From Chloroflexota bacterium (lineage in GTDB: Bacteria; Chloroflexota; Dormibacteria; Dormibacterales; Dormibacteraceae), in NCBI GenBank assembly GCA_005880525.1, contig VBFW01000201.1:1-19647 (forward strand): 19,647 nucleotides of DNA. Direction: 5' to 3'. The notes under the pieces were generated by a model. The model made no database searches. It saw only the letters and a list, made by a program, of their open reading frames with translations, and was not told the DNA's origin. Position 1 is the stretch's first letter. Every line of letters starts with the position of its first letter. A program made the translations under genes and the position numbers. Of the stretch, positions 13,381 to 19,647 are shown piece by piece.

Positions 13381-15582
13381 CTAGGGCGAGGGTGTAACCG
13401 GTGGAGGGCTCGCCACGATCGGTCCCGTGCCCGGGTCGTCGGGGGGGTTGATGTTGACCGGCGTCGGGGTCGGGCTCGGTGCGCTGTCACCAGGCAGGCG
13501 CGAGATGCTCGTGGTGCCGCTCAGGTACCAGCTGTTGCTCGGGCCGGGAACGACGTCGGGCGGCTTCGCGTACCACAGGTTTGCCGGAACGCCCGTCAGA
13601 GCGACGTTGACGAATGTGTGCACGCCCGGCGACGCGACGAACACGCCGTCCGAACCACTGACCATGAAGTGTCTGTTGTCGAGGATGTCTCCGACCCACA
13701 GGCCGACAGCCAGGACGGGGTTGAAAGCCACGGTGACCGCGTCCTTGAAGTTGTCGGTGGTGCCGGTCTTGGCCGCGACCGTGTGATTGTTCCAGTGCAG
13801 CGCGCTGTTGAAGCCGAAGATCGGAGCCCTGTTGCTGTCGTCGGCCATGATCTGGGCCATGATGTAGGCGACTCCGGGGTCGATCGCCAGGCGAGACCGC
13901 TGATCGGCGTTCGTCTGGTACAGGACGTTCCCGTGTGAGTCGGTGACCTGCCGGATCGCCTCAGGCGTGTGGTAGACGCCCATGTCCGCGTACACCGAGA
14001 TACCGGCGACGTGCTCTAGCAGCGTGATCGGGTAGCCGCCGAGCGTCAGACTCGGGCCGTACTCGTCCGGCGGGGCGTTCGGATCTGACGTGTACGAGCC
14101 GTCGGGGTTTGCCTTGATGAAGCGAGGGTTGACGCCCAGGTTGCGCATCCAGTTGAGCACCGACGGCACCCCGATCGAGAGCTCGGCCTTGACGGCGCAG
14201 ATGTTGAGCGAGCTGGCGAAAGCCTTCTTGAGGGGCAGCACGCCGTGCGACTTGTGGTCGTAGTTGTAGATCGGCGTCGTGCTGTAGGCGTCCTTGTAGA
14301 TCAGCGGGCTCGGTCCGTCGTAGATGGGAGTGTCCACCGTCGCCACCCGCGCGTTGATGACCGCGCCATACGTGTATGGCTTCATCGACGAGCCCATGTT
14401 TCGAGGCGTGGTGGCGAGGTTGATCTCGCCGCCGTTGACATGCGAGTTGTAGTCAGGCGAGCCGACCATGACCAGGATCTCGCCGGTGCGCGGATCCATC
14501 GCCACCAGCGCGGATGAAAGCTGGCCGTTGCGGTCGCGCCACTTGTTGGCGTTGAGGTTGTTGCGCACGATGTTCTCGCCCTGCGCCTGCAGGTTGTAGT
14601 CGAGAGTGGTCTTGACGTTCAGCTGCTGAACGCCGGGCTGGAAACCCAGCTGCACCAACTCTTGCTGAACGTAGTCAACGAAGTGCGGCGCCAGCGCGTT
14701 GTTGGTCGGAGCGTAATACGTGACCTTCTCTGCAAAGGCCTCGTCAGCCATTGCCTGGGTGACCTTCGTGACGTCGTACGCCCGCACCATCGCATCCAGG
14801 ACCTGCTTCTGGCGCACCTTGGCCTGGTCCGGGTTCAGGACGGGGTTGTACTGGGTCGGGGCCTGCGGCAGGCCGGCGAGCACAGCTGCCTGCGCGAGAT
14901 CCAGCTTGCTGGCCGACATGTGGAAGTAGCTCTGGGCGGCCGCTTCGACGCCGTAGGACTGGGCGCCGTAGAAGCTCTTGTTGAGGTACAGCTCGAGGAT
15001 CTGGTCCTTGGAATATGCCTGGCTGAGCTCGTAAGCCAGCGCGAGCTCCTTGATCTTGCGGCTGTATGTCTGGTCCGGAGTAAGGAACTGCTGCTTCGCG
15101 AGCTGCTGGGTGATGGTGCTGGCGCCACTCACGATGTGACCCGTCCGCAGGTCGTCGTAGAGGGCGCGAAGGATCGCCATCGTGTCGAAACCCGGGTTGC
15201 TGTAGAAGTTCTTGTCTTCGATGGCGATGGTCGCGTTGATCATGTTGGGGTTGACGTCCTTGAGCCTGACGGCCAACCGATGGTCACCGGTGTGGTAGCC
15301 CACGTCGGCCAGCTTGTTGCCGTTGCGATCGGTGATGAGGGTGTCGCCCGCGAACGCAGCACTGTCCAGGCCGCGGATCGAGGGAAGGCTGTCGAAGAAC
15401 GACTGGGCGTAAGCGTCGCCCGCAAAGCCCAGCACCAGAACCACGGCGAGAAGAACGCCTAGAGCGCGGAGCAGCGCAACCCTTCGGTGGTGCTGTCCTA
15501 TCGGAGACCAGCCGGCGTGGATTCGCGCCCTCGGCTGGTGCCCGCCCTTCGTCTTGATCTTCTCAGGAACGTTTCGACCCAT
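13381..15582 (-). CDS. Class A penicillin-binding protein (bifunctional PBP1)
   Basis: A 733-residue enzyme that polymerises lipid II and cross-links peptidoglycan outside the membrane. A basic cytoplasmic N-terminus is followed by one membrane helix (about 36-58). The GT51 glycosyltransferase domain has E122 in I-E-D-K-N-F-Y and the G-A-S-T-I-T-Q-Q-L block (153-161). The transpeptidase domain has S398-x-x-K401, S458-x-N460 and K605-T-G, so all catalytic motifs are present. The C-terminus is a Pro/Thr/Ser-rich tail of about 35 residues. The ATG at 15582 is the first in-frame start giving a normal anchor; a longer frame to 15870 overlaps the upstream gene. A TAGACT box lies 19 bases before the ATG. 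tig follows after 37 bases. Confidence 0.95.
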   Translation of the reverse strand: MGRNVPEKIKTKGGHQPRARIHAGWSPIGQHHRRVALLRALGVLLAVVLVLGFAGDAYAQSFFDSLPSIRGLDSAAFAGDTLITDRNGNKLADVGYHTGDHRLAVRLKDVNPNMINATIAIEDKNFYSNPGFDTMAILRALYDDLRTGHIVSGASTITQQLAKQQFLTPDQTYSRKIKELALAYELSQAYSKDQILELYLNKSFYGAQSYGVEAAAQSYFHMSASKLDLAQAAVLAGLPQAPTQYNPVLNPDQAKVRQKQVLDAMVRAYDVTKVTQAMADEAFAEKVTYYAPTNNALAPHFVDYVQQELVQLGFQPGVQQLNVKTTLDYNLQAQGENIVRNNLNANKWRDRNGQLSSALVAMDPRTGEILVMVGSPDYNSHVNGGEINLATTPRNMGSSMKPYTYGAVINARVATVDTPIYDGPSPLIYKDAYSTTPIYNYDHKSHGVLPLKKAFASSLNICAVKAELSIGVPSVLNWMRNLGVNPRFIKANPDGSYTSDPNAPPDEYGPSLTLGGYPITLLEHVAGISVYADMGVYHTPEAIRQVTDSHGNVLYQTNADQRSRLAIDPGVAYIMAQIMADDSNRAPIFGFNSALHWNNHTVAAKTGTTDNFKDAVTVAFNPVLAVGLWVGDILDNRHFMVSGSDGVFVASPGVHTFVNVALTGVPANLWYAKPPDVVPGPSNSWYLSGTTSISRLPGDSAPSPTPTPVNINPPDDPGTGPIVASPPPVTPSP

Positions 15583-15664
15583 AGGTTGGAGAAGCGCATA
15601 GAGTCTAGCGCTCCCGCCTGAACCTAACGCCGCGCGGCCGGGCGGGGTTACGCCAGGCGGGGCG

Positions 15665-16177
15665 TCAACCGGTCCCGCGTGGGCGGGCGAACACCTCTTC
15701 CGCTGGGACGAGCCGCTCCTGCCGTGTCCCTGGGAAATGGACGCGCACGCCCGGCCGGCCCGGGCTGCCGAGCTCCCATCCAGCCTCGTACAGCCGAGCC
15801 GCCTCGGCGAGATCTTTCGCCTGGGCGGCCTGCGCGCCGTCGGTGAAGGCCAGCGCCTGCGTCCTGGCACCTGGAAAGCCGAGCCGGACCTCGCCGCCAG
15901 TCTTCAGGTTGTAGACGAAGTCGTCTAGCGAGCCCTCCTGGCTTCCTTCCACCAGCTGGGCGACGTTCGGGAACCTGCCTTCCTTCATGGCCGACTTGAG
16001 CTCCGCCCGCGCATCGCGATGGGCGCCGCGCTCACGCCGGCGCTTCTCGGTAAGGAGGACGTCGCGCTGCATCCGCAGCGCGCGCAGCTGTTCGTCAAGC
16101 GGGCGCATCTGGCCGCGGATCTCTTCGACCCGCTGCTCGAGCTCCGCGTCGGTCAAACCGGCCAGCTCGTCTGGCAC
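15665..16177 (-). CDS. Unrecognised 170-aa protein with N-terminal coiled coil
   Basis: No family is recognised. Residues 1-50 are charged and heptad-like (repeated Leu with E, R and Q), predicting a coiled coil. Residues 50-75 are basic helix, and the remainder alternates Gly/Pro and aromatic residues, suggesting a small beta-rich domain. There is no signal peptide or membrane segment, so it is probably cytoplasmic. The GTG at 16177 is preceded by a possible TAACTT box 8 bases away that overlaps the stop of the small membrane gene upstream. It ends 82 bases before the penicillin-binding protein start. Codon use and GC content are like the neighbours, and the open frame is well defined. Confidence 0.65.
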   Translation of the reverse strand: MPDELAGLTDAELEQRVEEIRGQMRPLDEQLRALRMQRDVLLTEKRRRERGAHRDARAELKSAMKEGRFPNVAQLVEGSQEGSLDDFVYNLKTGGEVRLGFPGARTQALAFTDGAQAAQAKDLAEAARLYEAGWELGSPGRPGVRVHFPGTRQERLVPAEEVFARPRGTG

Positions 16178-16188
16178 GGTCTAGGAAG

Positions 16189-16392
16189 TTACTCGACCGG
16201 CGGGCGGGCCCGTGGCCTTCGCGTGAGGATGAACACCGCCGCGATGACGAACAGGACGGTCACCGCCGCCAGCGCGATCACGCTTGGCGTGTAGTCGCCA
16301 CCCCCCTTAGACATATTGGCGCCAATACGCCCAATCACGATCGCGTAAAAGCCGAAGATGGCCAGGAGCTTGGCCACGACGCGCATCCACAT
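16189..16392 (-). CDS. Small two-helix membrane protein
   Basis: About 67 residues from ATG 16392: a short hydrophobic helix (about 5-20), a polar Gly/Lys loop, a second long hydrophobic helix (about 37-59) and a basic Arg/Pro tail. No family is recognised. The frame opens further up to 16473, but that would overlap the MFS transporter gene by 50 bases, so ATG 16392 (or ATG 16386, two codons on) is preferred. It lies 31 bases after the MFS stop and 11 bases before the next gene, suggesting co-transcription. Confidence 0.5.
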   Translation of the reverse strand: MWMRVVAKLLAIFGFYAIVIGRIGANMSKGGGDYTPSVIALAAVTVLFVIAAVFILTRRPRARPPVE

Positions 16393-16423
16393 GCATAGAG
16401 GAACGCGCGAGACAGGCAAAAGC

Positions 16424-17572
16424 TCAAGATTCGTGCTCGGCGCGCCGCCGGCGGAAACCGGCATACAGAGCAAGGTCGTACACGATCTTCACGGCGCCGC
16501 CCGCAAAGAACGGAAGGCCGAACGACGCGGCCCCGATGGCGATCCCGGCAATCGTGGGTCCGACAGATTGGGCAACGCCCCGTACCGCCCCAGTCATTGC
16601 CACAGCGCCGGCGCGTTCCGCCGGCGGGACGAGCGAGACCACATAGGCCTGGCGGGCGGGCACGTCCATCTGGGACAGCGCGAACCGCGCGAACAACAGG
16701 GCGACCGCGCTGCCTAGGTTCGGCGCGAACGGCACCGCAAGAAGCAGCAAGTTGCTCGGGAGGTGCGTGAAGACCATGGTGTTGATCAGACCGATGCGGT
16801 TGGCCAACCGGCCCGACACCTCATACGAGGCCGCCTGCAGGAGCGCGATGACGGCGAACGCCGGCCCAAGAAACGTGGTCTCGGCGCCGAAGCGGGCATG
16901 CAGCCAGTACGCGATCACCGCGTTGGCCACGAAGCCGCCGCCCAGCGAATCGAGGGCGAACAGGCCCGCGAGGGCTGCCAGCGGCCGGAAGCGTCCGAAG
17001 GCGATGGCCGGCCCCGGCGCTTCGACGCCACGGCTCATGAACAGAGGTATCGCCCCGGTGATGACACCGATCGCCGCGTAGAGGGCGAAGTAGCCGGCCG
17101 CCGACTCACCAGGCACGAGCGCGGCTGACAGTCCGCCGGCTGCGTTCAGCAACCCGGCGGTGAAGGCGTATCGCCCGAAGGCGGTGTTCCGATCTCTGGC
17201 CGGCGCAGCCTCGGCCAGCATCGCCTGCTCCACCGCAGCGAAAGGTCCGAGATCAACGCTCGCGGCGCCGAGCATGCCGGGTACCCCCGCGAGCACGAGC
17301 AGCACCGGCGAGGAGGCCAGGGCCAGGTCCAACCCGGTCACGGCCATCAAGAGCCCGCACGCCGCCAGGGTCGCCCGCCGGCCGATCCGGGCGGCCGCCC
17401 ACGCCGCCACCAGCCCTGACAGCGAGGCGGCAGCCAGCCCTAGGCCGAGTGTCAGGCCGATCAGCCCCGCCGGCAGGCCGCGCCGCTCCAGGTGGATGCC
17501 GACCAGCACCGCCGAAAAGCCGAAGCCGAACGCACGCAGCCCGCGTGCCGCCAGCAAAAGACGCCGATCCAT
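16424..17572 (-). CDS. Major facilitator superfamily transporter
   Basis: A 382-residue protein with about 12 predicted membrane segments. An A-R-I-G-R-R motif between helices 2 and 3 (about residues 61-66) matches the conserved MFS loop. A second R-L-A-N-R-I-G at the start of the C-terminal half is the internal repeat of that loop. The overall pattern is drug/sugar-efflux-like, but the substrate cannot be predicted. ATG 17572 fits a normal N-terminus (M-D-R-R before helix 1) and has an AATACT box 7 bases upstream. It is divergent from peptidase E with 50 bases between the two starts. Confidence 0.85.
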   Translation of the reverse strand: MDRRLLLAARGLRAFGFGFSAVLVGIHLERRGLPAGLIGLTLGLGLAAASLSGLVAAWAAARIGRRATLAACGLLMAVTGLDLALASSPVLLVLAGVPGMLGAASVDLGPFAAVEQAMLAEAAPARDRNTAFGRYAFTAGLLNAAGGLSAALVPGESAAGYFALYAAIGVITGAIPLFMSRGVEAPGPAIAFGRFRPLAALAGLFALDSLGGGFVANAVIAYWLHARFGAETTFLGPAFAVIALLQAASYEVSGRLANRIGLINTMVFTHLPSNLLLLAVPFAPNLGSAVALLFARFALSQMDVPARQAYVVSLVPPAERAGAVAMTGAVRGVAQSVGPTIAGIAIGAASFGLPFFAGGAVKIVYDLALYAGFRRRRAEHES

Positions 17573-17579
17573 GCACTGA

Positions 17580-17585
17580 AGTATT
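17580..17585 (-). promoter_or_regulatory. Possible -10 box of the MFS gene
   Basis: AATACT (four of six matches to TATAAT) on the minus strand ends 7 bases before the ATG. It touches the proposed -35 of the divergent peptidase E promoter, so the two polymerase sites would be mutually exclusive. No -35 was identified for this direction. Confidence 0.35.
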
Positions 17586-17613
17586 TGGTGACGAGGGGTC
17601 GCTTTGCGACAAT
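17585..17613 (+). promoter_or_regulatory. Promoter of peptidase E (-35 and -10)
   Basis: TTGGTG at 17585-17590, a 17-base spacer and GACAAT at 17608-17613 form the best complete promoter in the window. The GTG of peptidase E follows 9 bases later, so the transcript would be leaderless or have only one to three leader bases. The spacer contains a short inverted repeat, GTCGC-TTT-GCGAC (17598-17610), which might be an operator. Confidence 0.5.
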
Positions 17614-17622
17614 GGCGGTACC

Positions 17623-18396
17623 GTGACGCTGCCTCGCCGAATCGTGGGTCTCGGTGGAGGCGGCTTCAGCCGGTTCGGCCGCTCCTCCAGGCTCGACGAC
17701 TACGTGCTGTCCCTCACCCAGAAGGACCACCCTCGCGTCCTCTTCCTCGGGACCGCGGGCGGCGACGCCGACTCACACATCGTCCTCTTCTATGAGGCGT
17801 TCTCGGGCCGCGCGCGGCCGGCGCACCTGAAGCTGTTCGGCGCCCCGAGCCGCATGGAGTGGCGGCCGCTCATCCGCGATCAGGACGTCATCTACGTCGG
17901 CGGCGGCAACACCGCGAACATGCTGGCCATCTGGCGCGTGCACGGCATGGACCAGGCGCTGCGCGAGGCATGGGACGACGGCGTGGTGCTGTGCGGCGTG
18001 AGCGCCGGCATGAACTGCTGGTTCGAGTGCTCGATCAGCGATTCCTTCGGCCTCGACCTGGCTGACCTGCGCGACGGGCTCGGCTTCCTGCCAGGGAGTG
18101 TGTGCCCGCATTACGACGGGGAGGAGCGAAGGCGTCCCGTCTACCGGCAGCTTGTGTCAGAGGGCTTGCCCGCCGGATACGCGGTCGAGGATTCTGTCGG
18201 GATCGTCTTCCAGGACACCGGTTTCGTGGAAGCGGTGACCGAAGTCGAAGGGCGTCGCGCCTATCGCGTGGAGATCGTCGACGGCCAGGTCAGCGAGACC
18301 GTCGTGCCGACGCGGTCGCTGGTCAGCCCCCCTGCGCCCGCAAGTCCCGCAGCACCAGCACCGCCGCAAGCAAAATCACCACCAGTGCCGCGGTAA
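17623..18396 (+). CDS. Peptidase E family serine hydrolase (S51)
   Basis: A 257-residue member of peptidase family S51, relatives of which cleave Asp-X dipeptides (PepE) or cyanophycin fragments. The G-G-G-N-T motif (93-97) is followed by the nucleophile elbow G-V-S-A-G with S127, then C-W-F-E. D140 and H163 (C-P-H-Y) are the probable partners of the triad. This closely matches the actinobacterial type 'peptidase E'. GTG 17623 is chosen because the fold begins at once (R-I-V-G-L-G-G-G-G-F) and a promoter ends 9 bases before; the frame is open further up but overlaps the divergent MFS gene. The last ~25 residues are a Pro/Ala-rich tail read from the strand opposite the next gene, which it overlaps by 74 bases. 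Confidence 0.9.
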   Translation: MTLPRRIVGLGGGGFSRFGRSSRLDDYVLSLTQKDHPRVLFLGTAGGDADSHIVLFYEAFSGRARPAHLKLFGAPSRMEWRPLIRDQDVIYVGGGNTANMLAIWRVHGMDQALREAWDDGVVLCGVSAGMNCWFECSISDSFGLDLADLRDGLGFLPGSVCPHYDGEERRRPVYRQLVSEGLPAGYAVEDSVGIVFQDTGFVEAVTEVEGRRAYRVEIVDGQVSETVVPTRSLVSPPAPASPAAPAPPQAKSPPVPR

Positions 18397-19492
18397 CAGC
18401 CGCCACCAGGAACACCGTCGGCGCGTCCCCTGTTCGCCCGCTCGTGGCCGCTTGCGGGCTGGCGTGAGGGCTGGGCGACGGCTCGACCGGCGTCGCGCCG
18501 GTGAAGATGAGATGGCCCTCGCCGTGCGCGCGCGTGGCCGTCGTGATGAGAGGCAGCACGGTGCAGGTGGCCGTGCAGCGGACGTCGATAAGCGTGGCCC
18601 CACCTTCGGTGGCCGAAAGCAGGTCGCCTTCCTGAACGCCAAGCCCGGTCAGGGAATCGGATGTGAGCGCGAGAAGGCTGTCGGTGCCTGGATGCGGGTT
18701 GCCCTTGGTGATGCGGTCGGCGTAGTAGACGTTGCCGTGCCAGCCGTGCGGCACGAATCCGACGGCCTCCACCCCGATGTCGGGGCCCTTCGGCAGCCCT
18801 GAGGCGGCCACGGTGCGCGAAGAGCCGTCAGCTCCGATGGCGTAGATGTTTCCCGAGAGCTCGTCGGGCGCGATCAGCATCCCGCCGAACGCACCGAAGC
18901 TCGGAGGGGCGATCTCCAGGCCTCCTTCGACGGTCGGCGCCGAGCTCGTGATGACCGAGACTGTCCCGGCGCAGTCGATGGCAGCAACCTCGGTCTTGCC
19001 GGCGCCCGCGGTGCCCGTGACCAGGATCCGGTAGCCGAACGCGCCGCCGGTGTCGAACGCGATGCCGCCGAGAGCGGTGACGTTAGGGACGGTCGCGAAT
19101 GCGGTCTTATTGCCGCGAGCGTCGACATGGTTGAGGCCCAGCGGGGCGTGCAGTCGCAGCACGTAGACATCGCCGCTCTGGAACGAGCACCCTGCCGTCG
19201 ACGTGGCTGCGGCAGCCGGCAGCTGCGGCACGACCGTCAGGTACGTCTCGGCGGTTCTGTCGTCGCTGTAGGCGGCGCCTGGGTAGGGCGTCGCCGCCCC
19301 AAGCGGGTCTATCAGCCACAGCTTGCCCGTCCCCATGACGACAAGCCAGCCGTCCGCCCTGGGGCCGCCCACATCGACCACGCCCGCGATCTTGGTGACC
19401 GGCTGCCATACCGGGGGAACCGCTGCCGACGCTGTGATGGCATGCGCGAGCCCCAGGCAGACGAGCGCGGCTGAAGCAGCTAGGCGTCGCAC
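18323..19492 (-). CDS. Secreted, C-terminally membrane-anchored protein, possible beta-propeller
   Basis: A 389-residue protein with a clear signal peptide (M-R-R-L then a hydrophobic core, likely cleavage after I-T-A-S-A near residue 23). It has a large Gly/Ala/Val/Thr-rich ectodomain with repeated short beta-type segments, a Pro/Ser/Thr-rich linker, and one membrane helix (about 355-380) followed by R-D-L-R-A-Q-G-G. Repeats such as 'G-N-I-Y-A-I-G-A-D-G' and 'G-N-V-Y-Y-A-D' suggest a propeller fold, but no family is named. Four ectodomain cysteines could form two disulfides. GTG 19492 is preferred because it gives a compact signal peptide and follows a TACCAT box by 9 bases; ATG 19543 would put the palindrome inside the coding region. 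It overlaps the peptidase E gene tail to tail. Confidence 0.7.
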   Translation of the reverse strand: MRRLAASAALVCLGLAHAITASAAVPPVWQPVTKIAGVVDVGGPRADGWLVVMGTGKLWLIDPLGAATPYPGAAYSDDRTAETYLTVVPQLPAAAATSTAGCSFQSGDVYVLRLHAPLGLNHVDARGNKTAFATVPNVTALGGIAFDTGGAFGYRILVTGTAGAGKTEVAAIDCAGTVSVITSSAPTVEGGLEIAPPSFGAFGGMLIAPDELSGNIYAIGADGSSRTVAASGLPKGPDIGVEAVGFVPHGWHGNVYYADRITKGNPHPGTDSLLALTSDSLTGLGVQEGDLLSATEGGATLIDVRCTATCTVLPLITTATRAHGEGHLIFTGATPVEPSPSPHASPQAATSGRTGDAPTVFLVAAVTAALVVILLAAVLVLRDLRAQGG

Positions 19493-19501
19493 GGCGCGCC
19501 A

Positions 19502-19507
19502 ATGGTA
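19502..19507 (-). promoter_or_regulatory. Possible -10 box of the secreted-protein gene
   Basis: TACCAT on the minus strand, 9 bases before GTG 19492. It abuts the palindrome at 19508-19527, which would occupy the -10/-35 spacer of this promoter. Confidence 0.4.
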
Positions 19508-19527
19508 TTTCAACGGCAGGGTTGAAA
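19508..19527. promoter_or_regulatory. Palindromic operator candidate between divergent genes
   Basis: A perfect inverted repeat, TTTCAAC-N6-GTTGAAA, lies between the two divergent -10 boxes (0 bases from one, 6 from the other). A dimeric winged-helix regulator such as the one encoded just to the right would be expected to bind a site of this kind and size. Confidence 0.55.
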
Positions 19528-19533
19528 AACTCG

Positions 19534-19539
19534 TAGGAT
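19534..19539 (+). promoter_or_regulatory. -10 box of the winged-helix regulator (leaderless type)
   Basis: TAGGAT on the plus strand, 7 bases before GTG 19547. The spacing equals that of the TAGAAT boxes of tig, clpP and rplU. It favours GTG 19547 over ATG 19538, because that ATG overlaps the box. Confidence 0.5.
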
Positions 19540-19546
19540 GCATTTC

Positions 19547-19647
19547 GTGGACTCCCGCCGCGAGATCATCCTCGCTTTGCTCAAAACCCGGGGTCACGCC
19601 ACCCTCGGCGAGGTGGCGGCCCACCTGGAGGTCTCCAAGCAGGCGGC
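19547..19647 (+). CDS. Winged-helix transcriptional regulator, 5' end only
   Basis: Only 33 complete codons are in the window. They read R-R-E-I-I-L-A-L-L-K, then A-T-L-G-E-V-A-A-H-L-E-V-S-K-Q-A, the first helices and helix-turn-helix of an ArsR/DeoR/MarR-like winged helix. The K-T-R-G-H-A-T-L-G-E-V arrangement with S-K-Q-A resembles SufR-type regulators of Fe-S cluster biogenesis, which often precede suf genes, but the fragment is too short to decide. GTG 19547 is chosen over ATG 19538 because of the TAGGAT box 7 bases upstream. It is divergent from the secreted-protein gene across a palindrome, suggesting autoregulation and control of that gene. Confidence 0.7.
   Translation, partial: MDSRREIILALLKTRGHATLGEVAAHLEVSKQA

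Noticed and set aside
13491..13583. Extended N-terminus for trigger factor (to 13490) or other frames here
   Set aside because: The upstream extension is Arg-rich, unlike any trigger factor, and overlaps the PBP 3' end; the TAGAAT box supports ATG 13343.
19493..19624. Longer start for the secreted protein (ATG 19543 or beyond)
   Set aside because: It would give an oversized signal-peptide N-region and bury the palindrome and both -10 boxes inside coding sequence.

Overview
This is a GC-rich bacterial chromosome segment, densely packed, with no intergenic gap longer than about 120 bases. No tRNA, rRNA, CRISPR array or insertion sequence was seen. The gene set is housekeeping: ribosome biogenesis, proteostasis, tRNA charging and cell wall synthesis. 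Many starts are GTG, Shine-Dalgarno sequences are weak or absent, and several genes have a TAnnnT -10 box only 6-9 bases before the start codon, as expected for leaderless mRNAs. ClpX and peptidase E look actinobacterial in style. I infer an uncultivated, high-GC member of the Terrabacteria (Chloroflexota, Dormibacterota or Actinomycetota-like), but phylum cannot be settled from this window.

Bases 1-16392 hold one long minus-strand block. Read in transcription order it is: small membrane protein, 170-aa unknown protein, bifunctional penicillin-binding protein, tig, clpP, a 64-aa stand-alone ClpX-type zinc finger, clpX, valS, four consecutive polytopic membrane proteins, rplU, rpmA, obgE, nadD and rsfS (cut by the window start). 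Trigger factor and ClpP/ClpX form a folding and degradation module. rplU-rpmA-obgE-nadD-rsfS is the widespread ribosome-assembly/NAD module.

Between valS and rplU sits a tightly overlapping four-gene membrane cassette. It resembles the membrane arm of complex I or group-4 hydrogenase, with at least one antiporter-like subunit, but no Fe-S, flavin or NiFe subunit gene lies beside it. This is the best candidate here for an undescribed system.

Bases 16424-19647 are an accessory edge with alternating strands: an MFS transporter (minus), a divergent peptidase E (plus), a secreted membrane-anchored protein (minus) that overlaps peptidase E tail to tail, and the start of a winged-helix regulator (plus) cut by the window end. 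The last two diverge across a short palindrome lying between two -10 boxes, which looks like a shared operator.
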